Positions 9,090-19,044 of a stretch of 64,000 nucleotides of DNA are shown here, piece after piece (the first letter of the stretch is position 1; each line of letters begins with the position of its first letter). Below the pieces are notes generated by a model that searched no databases, was not told the origin of the DNA, and was given only the letters and a program-made list of their open reading frames with translations. Origin of the DNA: Pleomorphomonas diazotrophica (GTDB taxonomy: Bacteria > Pseudomonadota > Alphaproteobacteria > Rhizobiales > Pleomorphomonadaceae); assembly GCF_002844595.1 (NCBI RefSeq), contig NZ_PJNW01000016.1:32827-96826 (forward strand). Direction: 5' to 3'. The position numbers and the translations under genes are program-made.

Positions 9090-9194
9090 GGCATTAGGCG
9101 ATGAAAAATGCCGGCGCGTCCGATGCAATACGCAACAGCGACATCTTGCCTTTCCTTTCAACCGCTCCCATCCTCGACGGTGGGAGGACAATCG

Positions 9195-11072
9195 ATGGCC
9201 ATCGCATTCATTGCGCCGCACGAGCGCATAAGCATCGCTGCCCAGAGCATCGTCGAAGCGACGGGTTATCCTGCCAAGGTCTATCTCGGTGACCTGCAGC
9301 AGGGCGTCAGGGCGGCCCGGCAGGCCCTGGCCGAGGGCGCCAAGATCATCATCAGTCGTGGCGGGACGGCGCGGCTGATCCGCGAGGAACTCGGCGTCGA
9401 GGTCATCGAGGTCGAAGCCTCGGTGCAGCGCACCCTCGCCTATGTCTACAAGGAAACCACGGAAGAAACGAAGATCGCCGTTGCCGGCTTCGAGCCGCTG
9501 ATCAATCTGGTGGCGCCGGTGTGCGATGTCCTCGGCCGCACCTACCGCTCCTTCGAGCTGAAGGAAAAACCCTCCTTCCAGTCGCAGATGGAACAGATTG
9601 CCAAGTGGAACCCGGATGTCGTGATCGGCGACGCCATCGCCTATCACTGGGCTCAGGCAAGGGGCTTTTCCGCCTATCTGATCGAGTCCAGCCTCGAAAC
9701 CCTGCTCGACGCCTTCGAGCGCGCCATGCTGGTCTACAACAATCTCTGTCGTTACATCCTGGCCGAGGAAAAGCTGGCGACGGTGCTCAACTGCTCGCGC
9801 GAAGGCGCCATGCTGGTGAACCGGGAGGGCGTCATCGAGGAGATCAATCGGCAGGGCTGCGACATTCTCTCGCAGTCGAGAGACGAGCTGATCGGCTCCA
9901 CCCTGCCCGAGTATTTCGATAGCGCCGAGCTCATCAAGGCGTTCGGCAAGCACCAGACGGCCCGCAACATGCTGGTCAACTATCGCGAGGAGAAGCTGGC
10001 GCTCGACCACATCACGGTCTCGGCCGGCGACAACGTCAACGGCGCGTCGGTCATCCTGTTCCAGCCCGTCCAGAAGATCCAGGACACCGGCAACGCCATT
10101 CGCCGGAAGCTCGCCGACAGTGGCTTCTATGCCAAGTACACATTCGACGACATCGTCTTTGCCAGCGAGAAGATGCGCCAGTTGGTCGCCGTGGCGAAGC
10201 AATACAGCCAGACCGACAGCAACATCATGATCGTCGGCGAAACCGGCACCGGCAAGGAGCTGTTCGCCCAGTCCATTCACAACGCCGGACCGCTCGCCAA
10301 GGGGCCCTTCGTCGCGGTGAACTGCGCGGCACTGCCCGGCGAACTGCTGGAAAGCGAATTGTTCGGCTATGCGCCGGGCGCCTTCACCGGTGCGTCCCGC
10401 TCGGGCAAGATCGGCCTGTTCGAGCTGGCCCACGAGGGAACGCTGTTTCTCGATGAGCTGACCGAGATGGACTTCTTCCTGCAGTCCAAGTTGCTCCGGG
10501 CGCTGCAAACCCAGGAGATCATGCGCATCGGCGGCAACAGAATCATCCCGATCAAGGTCCGCATCATCGCCACGACCAATAGGAAGCCGCTCGAAGAAAT
10601 CCGCGAGGGGCGCCTGCGCGCCGATCTCTTCTATCGCATCAATACGCTGGACCTGAAGATCCCGCCGCTCCGCGAACGCGAGAGCGATCCCGAAAGGCTG
10701 TTCGAGCTGTTTCTCGCCAAGAAGTGCCAGCGGCGCGGCATTGCCGTTCCCACCGTCCCGGAACAGATCACCTCGCTGCTTCGCCATTACGCGTGGCCGG
10801 GGAACGTCAGAGAGCTCGAAAACTTCGCAGAGAAATACGCGACGCTGCACAGGCTCACGCCCTTCGATGTATCGCTGATCAGCGAGTTCACCGATACTGA
10901 CACGGCGGAGACCGGCGGCGAGGCCGAGGACGGAGCGACGCTCGACGACTTCATCGCCACTAAGGTCAACAAGGTCTTTCGCGCCGAAAACGGCAACGTG
11001 ACACGGACCGCCCAGCGGCTTGGCATCGACCGCAACACCGTCAAGCGCTGGCTGGAAAAGGCGGTGAGCTAA
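9195..11072 (+). CDS. sigma-54-dependent activator with PrpR_N sensor domain
   Basis: A 625-residue enhancer-binding protein. Residues about 1-180 resemble the PrpR N-terminal sensor domain (FIAPHERISIAAQSIVEATG, IISRGGTARLIREELGVEVIE). A PAS-like segment follows (LNCSREGAMLVNREGVIEEINRQG, about 195-225). The AAA+ domain has Walker A GETGTGKE (about 347), the sigma-54-contacting GAFTGA loop (about 395) and Walker B LFLDEL. The C-terminus is a Fis-type helix-turn-helix (NVTRTAQRLGIDRNTVKRWLEK). Start ATG 9195 has GGGAGG 8 bp upstream; an earlier ATG at 9108 gives an unlikely leader. It diverges from the importer operon, whose promoter is of sigma-54 type, so it probably activates that operon in response to a pathway intermediate. 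Confidence 0.93.
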   Translation: MAIAFIAPHERISIAAQSIVEATGYPAKVYLGDLQQGVRAARQALAEGAKIIISRGGTARLIREELGVEVIEVEASVQRTLAYVYKETTEETKIAVAGFEPLINLVAPVCDVLGRTYRSFELKEKPSFQSQMEQIAKWNPDVVIGDAIAYHWAQARGFSAYLIESSLETLLDAFERAMLVYNNLCRYILAEEKLATVLNCSREGAMLVNREGVIEEINRQGCDILSQSRDELIGSTLPEYFDSAELIKAFGKHQTARNMLVNYREEKLALDHITVSAGDNVNGASVILFQPVQKIQDTGNAIRRKLADSGFYAKYTFDDIVFASEKMRQLVAVAKQYSQTDSNIMIVGETGTGKELFAQSIHNAGPLAKGPFVAVNCAALPGELLESELFGYAPGAFTGASRSGKIGLFELAHEGTLFLDELTEMDFFLQSKLLRALQTQEIMRIGGNRIIPIKVRIIATTNRKPLEEIREGRLRADLFYRINTLDLKIPPLRERESDPERLFELFLAKKCQRRGIAVPTVPEQITSLLRHYAWPGNVRELENFAEKYATLHRLTPFDVSLISEFTDTDTAETGGEAEDGATLDDFIATKVNKVFRAENGNVTRTAQRLGIDRNTVKRWLEKAVS

Positions 11073-11162
11073 CGGAAACGGGGACCGGCGCGCCAATCCG
11101 CCCGCCGCTCACCAGGAATCTGGCTGTGGCGGGGGACTGGACGAGATCTGATCAGCCTATCG

Positions 11163-12053
11163 TCAGGCCACGGCCTCGGCGAAGGTCTTCGAGACGAGCG
11201 CCACCTTGTCGTTGACCTCGTCGCTGACGATGGCCGGGCCACGGCTCTTGCCGACCTCCGGCATGGCGAGATAGAGGGCGCGCTTGACCATGGTCGGCGG
11301 GAAGCCATGGGCGTAGAGAGCCTTGCGCAGGTCGCCATAGTGGGCCTGGGCGGCATCCGCGGCGGCTGCATCGCCGGCGACATGGGCGTTCCAGATGGCG
11401 TTCAGCGTCAGCGGGGCGATGTTGCCGAGACCGGAAATGCAGCCGGATGCGCCATTTCTGAGACCATGCAGGATCAAATGGTCCGGGCCGACCAGCACGT
11501 CGAAATTCTTGCGTGACCTGGCAATGGCAAGGAAGCCGTCGAGACTTTCCTCCGAGCCGGCACTGTCCTTGATCCCCACGATATTCGGATGATCAGCCAG
11601 CCGCGCGGCCGTTTCCGGCTCGATCTTGTTCCCAGTGCGAGCAGGTATGTTGTAGAGATACACCGGCACCGACAGCGCATCGGCAACCCGCGTGTAGTGG
11701 GTGATGAGCTCATCCTGCGAGCAGGCGATGAACGAGGGCGCTACCACCGAAACGGCTGCGACACCGAGTTTTTCCACCGCCTTGCCGAGCACGATGGTCT
11801 GATGGGTCGAGATCTCGCCGACGTGGGCGAGCACCGGCACGCGACCGGCGGCGGCCTCGACCGAGGTCTTTGCCACCAGAACCTTCTCCTCGAAGGAGAG
11901 CGTGTAGAACTCGCCGTTGGTGCCGGCGCAGAACACACCGTTGCCGGCGGCCGCCTGCCGCTCGATCTGGCGGGTGAGAGCGGTGACGTTGACCTCCTCG
12001 CGGTCGTCAAACGGCGTGACAATGGCGACGAAGGGGCCCTTGGGGTTGCTCAT
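11163..12053 (-). CDS. DHDPS/N-acetylneuraminate lyase-family aldolase
   Basis: A class I TIM-barrel aldolase of 296 residues. The Schiff-base lysine is K162 in IVGIKDSAGS, the general acid/base tyrosine is Y134 in VYLYNIP, and the carboxylate-binding loop is GTNGEF at 45-50. The family includes dihydrodipicolinate synthase, N-acetylneuraminate lyase and 2-keto-3-deoxy sugar acid aldolases or dehydratases. Given the island, a role in cleaving or dehydrating a 2-keto sugar acid is likelier than lysine synthesis. The start is ATG 12053; the long open frame upstream overlaps the dehydrogenase gene and is a shadow. It is the third gene of the pdxA2 operon, 26 bp after the dehydrogenase. Confidence 0.88.
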   Translation of the reverse strand: MSNPKGPFVAIVTPFDDREEVNVTALTRQIERQAAAGNGVFCAGTNGEFYTLSFEEKVLVAKTSVEAAAGRVPVLAHVGEISTHQTIVLGKAVEKLGVAAVSVVAPSFIACSQDELITHYTRVADALSVPVYLYNIPARTGNKIEPETAARLADHPNIVGIKDSAGSEESLDGFLAIARSRKNFDVLVGPDHLILHGLRNGASGCISGLGNIAPLTLNAIWNAHVAGDAAAADAAQAHYGDLRKALYAHGFPPTMVKRALYLAMPEVGKSRGPAIVSDEVNDKVALVSKTFAEAVA

Positions 12054-12079
12054 GAGGCTTTCCACTTCCGTTGAACGCG

Positions 12080-13222
12080 TCAGAAGGCGGCGCGATAGAT
12101 CGCGAGGATGTCGGCTTCGCCGAGATCGCGCGGGTTGTTGTCGAGAAGGCGCCGGATGGCATGCGCTTCCCTCGCCATGTCGGACAGCGCGCTTTCCGGC
12201 ACACCAAGGGCAGACATGCGCATCTCGCAGCCGAGCTGCACGCACCAATCCCGAGCGGCGGCGAAAACCCTTGCCGGCTCGGAGGAAACGGGCAGACCGA
12301 GGGCCTCCAGTATCGCCGCCGTCCTCTGGGATGTCGCAGGTGCATTGAAGGCAAGCACATGCGGAAAGATCAGCGCGTTGGCCGCACCATGGGCCACATG
12401 GTAGCGCGCACCGAGCGGATAGGACACGGCATGGCCACCGGCCGTATTGACCGGTCCCAGACAATAGCCGCCATAGAGGGACGCCAGCGCCATGCCGGCG
12501 CGGGCCTCTGGATCGTCGAGATCTTGGGCGGCCTTGGCCAGCCAGCGGCCGGCAAGACGAATGCCCTCGAGCGCATAGATGTCGATGAGCGGATGCGCCT
12601 TCTTGTTGGTGAAAGCCTCGACACAGTGTGCGAGCGCGTCGACGCCCGTTGCCACCGTGATCGACCGAGGCATTCCCAGCGCCAGATCGGGGTCGACAAC
12701 GGCCAGATCGGCCAGCATGTGCCGGCTCTGCACCGCACATTTGGCCGCCTTGGCAAGGTCGGTGACCAGCGCCCGCGTCCCCACTTCGCTGCCCGTACCG
12801 GCCGTCGTCGGTACCTGAACGATCGGCAGCTTCTTGCCTGCGACCTTTTCAGGACCGATCACTTCCGAGAAGCTCTGATCGCTCCCCGAGAGAACGCCAA
12901 CCAGCTTGGCAAGATCCATCGAGCTGCCGCCGCCGAAGCCAACCACGGCATCGGCCTTCGCCGCTTCCGCCGCCGCGATGACGCGAGCGAGATCGTCGGT
13001 CGTCGGCTCGCCAGCCAGCTCCCCCCAGACGATCGGATCGCCCGGCAGACCAAGGCTTCCGACGCGGGCGGCATTGAAGGTGTCGGTGACCACCATCGGG
13101 CGGCGGCTGCCGCACTGTTCCAGCCATCGGCCGGCCTCGGCCGCCGTTCCCCGGCCGAAAACCAACCGGGGCGGCTGCATCATGTCGATGGGAGTCGTCA
13201 GCGGGTTCAACGGGGTGATCAC
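12080..13222 (-). CDS. iron-containing alcohol dehydrogenase family protein
   Basis: An NAD(P)-dependent dehydrogenase of 380 residues. The nucleotide-binding glycine loop is VVGFGGGSSMDLAK, followed by VPTTAGTGSEVG. Metal ligands are recognisable in the C-terminal helical domain (VDALAHCVEAFTNKKAHPL and the histidines of NTAGGHAVSYPLG and YHVAHGAANALIFPH). The start is a GTG at 13222 overlapping the pdxA2 TGA as GTGA, indicating translational coupling; an internal ATG pair 13 codons on is the alternative. It may oxidise a hydroxy acid or reduce an aldehyde released by the adjacent aldolase; the substrate is not known. Confidence 0.88.
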   Translation of the reverse strand: MITPLNPLTTPIDMMQPPRLVFGRGTAAEAGRWLEQCGSRRPMVVTDTFNAARVGSLGLPGDPIVWGELAGEPTTDDLARVIAAAEAAKADAVVGFGGGSSMDLAKLVGVLSGSDQSFSEVIGPEKVAGKKLPIVQVPTTAGTGSEVGTRALVTDLAKAAKCAVQSRHMLADLAVVDPDLALGMPRSITVATGVDALAHCVEAFTNKKAHPLIDIYALEGIRLAGRWLAKAAQDLDDPEARAGMALASLYGGYCLGPVNTAGGHAVSYPLGARYHVAHGAANALIFPHVLAFNAPATSQRTAAILEALGLPVSSEPARVFAAARDWCVQLGCEMRMSALGVPESALSDMAREAHAIRRLLDNNPRDLGEADILAIYRAAF

Positions 13223-14265
13223 GATTTGACGCTCCCCTCAAGTCCGGTGATGCGCGTCGCAGCCAGACGTACGGCGTAGTCGATCGCCTCCAGAAGGCTC
13301 AGCTCGTTGGCGATGCCCTTGCCGGCAATGTCGAAGGCCGTGCCATGATCGACCGAGGTGCGGATGATAGGCAGCCCCAGCGTGATGTTGACGCCGGACA
13401 GGGAGTCCCACTTGCCGGTCTTCGGATCGACGTTGAAGCCGAGCAGCTTGACCGGGATATGGCCCTGGTCGTGATACATGGCGATCACCGCGTCGAACTG
13501 GCCGGCATGCAGCTTGACGAACACCGTATCGCCGGGCACCGGTCCAACGACGTCGAGCCCTTCGGCAACGCACTGAGCAATCACCGGCATGCTCACATCG
13601 ATGTCCTGCCGGCCGAAAAGCCCACCCTCGCCGGCATGCGGATTGAGAGCGGCGACGGCTATGCGGCGGCGCGGAAGGCCTAGGCCGGTCAGGGTCTCGG
13701 CCGTGAGGTCGATGACATAACGCAGCCGCTCCGGCGTCAGCTTCTTAGGTACGTCCTCAAGCGCAATGTGCGTGGTGACGTGGCTCACGCGCATATTGCC
13801 GTGGGCCAGCATCATCACCGATCCCTTGGCGCCGGTCAGATGGGCCAGCAGGTCGGTATGTCCGGCGAAGTGGAAGCCGGCCTTGTTCAGCGCTTCCTTG
13901 TTGAGCGGCGCGGTGACGATGCCGTGGATGCGGCCGGCCTTGGCCAATTCGACGGCCTGCTCCACCGCGTGATAGGCGAAGCGGCCGCCATCGGTCGATA
14001 GCACGCCGGGCAGGATGGGCTCCCCTTCGGGGCAGGCCTGAAGTGAGGCAAGCCCCGGCCACTGCCCCATCGCCTGCACGGACGGGATTTCAATTTCGGG
14101 CGCGAAGGTACGGCAGGCCCGGTTGAGCGCATCGTTCGAACCGATGACCAGGAGACGCAGCTCATCCGAATCAAGGCGCGGCTTCAGCGCTTTGCAAGCC
14201 TTGGCGATGATCTCGGGGCCGACGCCGGCCGGGTCGCCCATGGTGATGGCTAGATGTGGGATCAA
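13219..14265 (-). CDS. pdxA2: PdxA2-like 4-phospho-tetronate dehydrogenase
   Basis: A 348-residue member of the PdxA family, which oxidises and decarboxylates 4-phosphorylated C4 acids with NAD. Seen are the N-terminal MGDPAGVGPEI motif and the metal-binding histidines in FHFAGHTDLL and MYHDQGHIPVK. True PdxA serves pyridoxal phosphate synthesis, but association with a DUF1537 kinase marks the PdxA2 branch that makes dihydroxyacetone phosphate from 4-phospho-D-threonate or -erythronate. The start appears to be TTG at 14265 with GAGAGGAG upstream; the next in-frame ATG is within the conserved MGDPAG motif and would truncate the protein. It is the first gene of its operon. Confidence 0.88.
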   Translation of the reverse strand: MIPHLAITMGDPAGVGPEIIAKACKALKPRLDSDELRLLVIGSNDALNRACRTFAPEIEIPSVQAMGQWPGLASLQACPEGEPILPGVLSTDGGRFAYHAVEQAVELAKAGRIHGIVTAPLNKEALNKAGFHFAGHTDLLAHLTGAKGSVMMLAHGNMRVSHVTTHIALEDVPKKLTPERLRYVIDLTAETLTGLGLPRRRIAVAALNPHAGEGGLFGRQDIDVSMPVIAQCVAEGLDVVGPVPGDTVFVKLHAGQFDAVIAMYHDQGHIPVKLLGFNVDPKTGKWDSLSGVNITLGLPIIRTSVDHGTAFDIAGKGIANELSLLEAIDYAVRLAATRITGLEGSVKS

Positions 14266-14756
14266 CGGGTGGCTCCTCTCGTGTCCGGAAAGCGGACGCT
14301 GCCGGTAAACGTCGGAAAGAGAAGGGACGAACTGTCTCGGTTGACGCGCCGCGACGCTTTGCAGCCATCACCGCCCCTCACGCGACGTATCGACTGGCAC
14401 GCCACGGGCCTCTCTCCCAACCCCAGAAGGCGCGCCATTTGGCCACTTGTCAATATGTTGTCACATGATTTGTATTTAAGCGTAGACAGAAGGGCATCAC
14501 GCCCTCATTCACCAACTTATCTATACCAACGATATCAATGCAGTACCCGAACAGCGCCAAATCCACGCTCTGATCTGAATCCAGAGAGACGACGGACACG
14601 CTTTGCCACGTTCGTTTCTGACTATCCAAAATATGGGTTTATCCGTTCATATTCAATTATTTACCAGATTCATCAAACACAGCCTCAGCACGCCGCTATC
14701 GCAAGTTAACAACTTTCATGATGAACTTACAACTTAATGACATATTCTGAACGGTG
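14266..14756. other. 491-bp AT-rich intergenic region with operator-like palindromes
   Basis: I see no gene here. From about 14440 the base composition falls well below the surrounding GC-rich DNA. ATGT-TGTC-ACAT at 14455-14466 contains the GT-N-AC core seen in FadR-subfamily operators and could be the site for the GntR regulator at the left edge, upstream of pdxA2. AAGTT-AAC-AACTT at 14703-14715 is a second inverted repeat, ahead of the broken isomerase gene. No convincing -24/-12 site faces pdxA2. Confidence 0.5.
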
Positions 14757-15114
14757 ATGAAGACGATCAAGGGACCGGCGATCTTTCTCGCCCAGTTCGC
14801 TGACCACGCGGCACTGTTCGCCAGTCTCGTCGATCTTGCCGCTGGGTGACCGCCCTCGGCTACAAGGTTTCCGGTCGCTCGGCGACGGTCAGGTCGACTT
14901 CTCGTCCATGTTCTCCAAGCTCGCTCAATACGGCTTCGACGGCTGGGTGGTGCTGGAATGGGTATGCTGCCTGAAGCACCACGAACAGGGCGCGGCCGAG
15001 GGCGCCCAGTTCATTGCGGATCACATCATCCGTGTGACACAAAAGGTGTTCGACGACTTCGCCGGAACGGGGACCGATCTTGCGGCCAACAAGGCGATCC
15101 TTGGCCTCACATGA
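14757..15114 (+). pseudogene. sugar phosphate isomerase/epimerase, internal-deletion remnant
   Basis: Only the two ends of a TIM-barrel sugar isomerase (normally about 350 residues) remain. The N-terminal piece from ATG 14757 reads MKTIKGPAIFLAQF and continues to a frame break near 14850, where WVTALGYK is visible one frame over. The sequence then jumps, in yet another frame, to the family C-terminus (LGDGQVDFSSMFSKLAQYGF, then EGAQFIADHI and DDFAGTG) ending at 15114. The catalytic middle of roughly 230 residues is gone. The gene ends 10 bp before the Gfo/Idh/MocA gene, its usual operon partner. Confidence 0.8.
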
Positions 15115-15124
15115 AGGAGTTGCC

Positions 15125-16309
15125 ATGACAATCGAAGCATCTAGCACCACCACAGTGAGCCGGCGTTTGCGGCTTGGCATGGTCGGCGGCGGGCGCGGCG
15201 CCTTCATCGGTGCCGTCCACCGCATCGCCGCTCGGCTCGACGACCGCTACGAGCTGGTCGCGGGGGCGCTATCATCCGATCCCGAACGGGCGCGGGCCAG
15301 CGCGGCCGATCTCCACATTGCGCCGGACCGGGCCTACTCCGATTTCAAGGCGATGGCGAAAGCCGAAGCGGCGCGCCCCGATGGTATCGACGTCGTGGCG
15401 ATCGTTACGCCCAACCACATGCACGCCCCCATTGCCACCGCCTTTCTCAACGCCGGAATCCACGTCATCTGCGACAAGCCGATGACGCGCACTGTTGCCG
15501 AAGCGGAAGCGTTGGCGACGCTGGTCGCGGATACCGGGCTGATTTTCGTGCTTACCCACAACTACAGCGGCTATCCGATGATACGGCAGGCCCGGTCCAT
15601 GGTCGCAGCCGGCGAACTCGGACCGATCCGGCTGGTTCAGGTCGAATATCCGCAGGACTGGCTGACCGTCGCCGCCGAGACCATGGGCTCCAAGCAGGCG
15701 GAATGGCGGACCGACCCGGCGCGCTCTGGCTTGGCCGGAAGCGTTGGCGATATTGGCAGCCATGCCATGCAGCTCGCCGAGTATGTATCCGGGCTCCAAT
15801 GCGAAGCGCTGATGGCTGACCTCACCACGTTCGTGCCGGGCCGGCGTCTCGACGACAACGCCGGCATGCTGCTGCGCTTTGCCGGCGGCGCGCGCGGCAT
15901 GCTCTGGTGCAGCCAGGTGGCGCCGGGAAATGCCAACGCCTTACGCCTCAGGATCTACGGTGAGCGCGCAGGCCTCGAATGGGCCCAGGAGACTCCCAAC
16001 GAACTCGCTCTCTCGCCGTTCGGCGAACCGACGCGGACAATCACCCGTTCAGGACCGGGCGCCAACGCCGTTGCTGCCCACGCGAGCCGCATTCCCGGCG
16101 GACACCCGGAGGGCTATCTCGAAGCCTTCGCGCAGATCTACGCTGACGCCGCCGAGCTTATCCTGGCCCGCCTGGAGAGACGTAGTCCCGATCCGGCCGC
16201 GCTGGTGGTACCGACAGTCGGCGATGGCGTACGGGGCGTTCGCTTCATCAACGCAGCGGTCGCATCAAGCCAAGCCAACGCCGCCTGGACGAGGATCGCC
16301 GACGTCTGA
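15125..16309 (+). CDS. Gfo/Idh/MocA-family oxidoreductase
   Basis: An NAD(P)-dependent sugar or inositol dehydrogenase of 394 residues. The Rossmann motif is LGMVGGGRGAFIGAVH; the catalytic-lysine motif is CDKPMTRT; GSVGDIGSHAMQLAEYV corresponds to the conserved GDxGxH substrate-binding segment. The ATG at 15125 has AAGGAG 5 bp upstream. Its former partner, a sugar phosphate isomerase, is now a remnant directly upstream, so the pathway may be non-functional or use another isomerase. The gene itself shows no disruption. It ends before a strong bidirectional terminator. Confidence 0.9.
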   Translation: MTIEASSTTTVSRRLRLGMVGGGRGAFIGAVHRIAARLDDRYELVAGALSSDPERARASAADLHIAPDRAYSDFKAMAKAEAARPDGIDVVAIVTPNHMHAPIATAFLNAGIHVICDKPMTRTVAEAEALATLVADTGLIFVLTHNYSGYPMIRQARSMVAAGELGPIRLVQVEYPQDWLTVAAETMGSKQAEWRTDPARSGLAGSVGDIGSHAMQLAEYVSGLQCEALMADLTTFVPGRRLDDNAGMLLRFAGGARGMLWCSQVAPGNANALRLRIYGERAGLEWAQETPNELALSPFGEPTRTITRSGPGANAVAAHASRIPGGHPEGYLEAFAQIYADAAELILARLERRSPDPAALVVPTVGDGVRGVRFINAAVASSQANAAWTRIADV

Positions 16310-16351
16310 GCTGTTTGTACCTGCGTGCCCGTGAGCTGGCACCGGGCATAT

Positions 16352-16389
16352 AAAAAACCCGTTAAGTCTCTGACTTAACGGGTCTATTT

Positions 16390-16390
<1 letters not shown>
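16352..16390. terminator. bidirectional terminator between the dehydrogenase gene and tRNA-fMet
   Basis: A perfect 12-bp stem (16357-16368 pairing with 16372-16383, 3-base loop) is flanked by an A-run on the left and CTATTTT on the right. It can end the dehydrogenase transcript on the plus strand and the tRNA transcript on the minus strand. Confidence 0.88.
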
Positions 16391-16466
<76 letters not shown>

Positions 16467-16711
16467 TCAAGCGCCGTGTTTGCGGCGACGGGCGGTATAT
16501 AGCGACTTGCCGGCGAAAGGGAAACCCCCGTCAGGCATTTTTTCGACTAAATAGACGGGGCTGTTCAAAAAACTCGGATCGATCGGGAGAAAATCCCGGA
16601 ATTCCGGGATTTTTGTAAGCCGCGCCCCTAGACTTTCTGGTGCGGAAGGCAATCCGGTAGCCTTTTTCCAGCCACCGCCGCAATCGACACTACCGACCTA
16701 GCAGTGGCGCC

Positions 16712-18265
16712 TCAGTCGGTGGCGACGACCTTGTCCTCGCCTGTTTCCTCTCCCATTGGCGCCTTGAACTCGGGGCAGCCGGCGGCCAGCACACCTCGCA
16801 GGGCCGACGCGATCTCGTCAGCGAGCGAGCCGAGGCCGGCGATCCGCCCGGCCTCGCCATGCATCCAGGCGGCAAGCGCCGTCGCCTCGAAGGCGGGACG
16901 GCCGGCCGCCAGCAAGCCGCCGATGATGCCGGCTAGCACATCGCCTGATCCCGCCGTAGCGAGCGCCGCCGTGCCGTTCTCATTGATGACGGCGCGGCCG
17001 TCGGGGTGGGCGATCACCGTATCCGGCCCCTTGAGCAGGACGATGGCGCCCGATCGAGCCGCCGCCGCGCGGGTGCGATCAAGCTTGGAGCCCCCAATAT
17101 CTGGAAAGAGGCGCTGAAACTCGCCCTCGTGCGGAGTGAATACCAAGCCGGCTTGTCGGCGCTTTATGAGCGCGAAGGCTTCCTCAGGTCGGCGCGAGGC
17201 CTGGGTGATGGCATCCGCATCGAGCACCAGAGCCATGTCGCCCTCAAGCGCCGCGCGGATGGCCTGCCAAACATCGTCGCCGAGCCCCAGCCCCGGACCG
17301 AGCACCGCCGCCCGAAGGCGCGGTTCGCCAAGAAGCGTCGCCAGTTCTGCCATGTCGGCGGCCGGCTTGACGACAAGAGCGGCGCGCCAGGCGGCAACGG
17401 TGGCGACTGCGTCGGGCGGTGTCGCCACGGTGACGATGCCGGCGCCGGCCCGAAGCGTCGCCTCCGCAGCAAGGCGGGCCGCTCCACAGGAGGCAAGCGG
17501 TCCCGACGCCACCAGCGCCGCTCCCCGGCTGTATTTGTGGCTGTCGACGGCGGCCTCCGGCCAGCAGTCGGCCCAAAGCGCCGGCCCATTGGCGGCCGTC
17601 ATCGGCGCGATCTCAGTCAGTACGTCTGGAGCGATGCCGATCTGAGCAAGACGCATCCGGCCGCAATGCGTGCGTCCGGGAAGAAGGAGGTGGCCGGGCT
17701 TGCGACGGAAGAAGGTAACCGTTTCGTCGGCGACGATCGCCGTTCCCCGAACCTCACCGGTGCGACCATCGATCCCCGACGGCAGATCAACGGCGTAGAC
17801 CAGTACGCCCCTTCGGCGGGCGGCGTTGACCGCCGCGATCAGCTCGGCATCGCGGCCGGTAACGTCGCGGCTGAGGCCGGCGCCATAGAGCGCATCGACG
17901 ATGACCATCGCGCCATCGAACAGATCGGGCGTTGCCGGCAGCGTCTCGCCGCGCCAGGCCCGCTCGGCACCAGCGGCGTCGCCCTTGAGATCGCGGACGG
18001 TCATACCCTCGGGCAGCGCGAGCGCCACGCGCACAATGAAGCCTCGCTGCTTGAGCACGCGGGCGATGACGAAGCCGTCGCCGCCGTTGTTGCCTGCGCC
18101 GCAGAGCACGACGGCACGGGTTCCCTGACTGAAGCGCGCGCAAATGACGTCGGCGACAGCGTAGCCGGCGTTTTCCATCAAACGTTCACCGGGAATGCCG
18201 CCTGCGATGGTCAGCGCGTCGGCGCGCACCATCTCGGCCGGTGTCAACAACAGTTCGCCGCGCAT
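16712..18265 (-). CDS. nnr: bifunctional NAD(P)H-hydrate epimerase / ADP-dependent dehydratase
   Basis: Repairs hydrated NAD(P)H (NADHX). The 517-residue fusion has the epimerase domain first (about residues 1-215; CGAGNNGGDGFVIARVLKQ is the signature) and the ADP/ATP-dependent dehydratase second (about 230-505; TAGSGDVLAGIIGGLLAAG is the nucleotide-binding and catalytic region). The start is ATG 18265. It diverges from glnB, as in many rhizobial genomes. Confidence 0.93.
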   Translation of the reverse strand: MRGELLLTPAEMVRADALTIAGGIPGERLMENAGYAVADVICARFSQGTRAVVLCGAGNNGGDGFVIARVLKQRGFIVRVALALPEGMTVRDLKGDAAGAERAWRGETLPATPDLFDGAMVIVDALYGAGLSRDVTGRDAELIAAVNAARRRGVLVYAVDLPSGIDGRTGEVRGTAIVADETVTFFRRKPGHLLLPGRTHCGRMRLAQIGIAPDVLTEIAPMTAANGPALWADCWPEAAVDSHKYSRGAALVASGPLASCGAARLAAEATLRAGAGIVTVATPPDAVATVAAWRAALVVKPAADMAELATLLGEPRLRAAVLGPGLGLGDDVWQAIRAALEGDMALVLDADAITQASRRPEEAFALIKRRQAGLVFTPHEGEFQRLFPDIGGSKLDRTRAAAARSGAIVLLKGPDTVIAHPDGRAVINENGTAALATAGSGDVLAGIIGGLLAAGRPAFEATALAAWMHGEAGRIAGLGSLADEIASALRGVLAAGCPEFKAPMGEETGEDKVVATD

Positions 18266-18976
<711 letters not shown>

Positions 18977-19044
18977 CCCCGCGCCCGGTTACGGGCGGCT
19001 GGAGATAGGCGGCACCGCCGCCAGCAAGGACAATCCAGGAAATT

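Noticed and set aside
14395-14409. TGGCACG on the plus strand as a possible sigma-54 site near pdxA2
   Set aside because: It points away from pdxA2 and the -12 box reads GGGC instead of TTGC.
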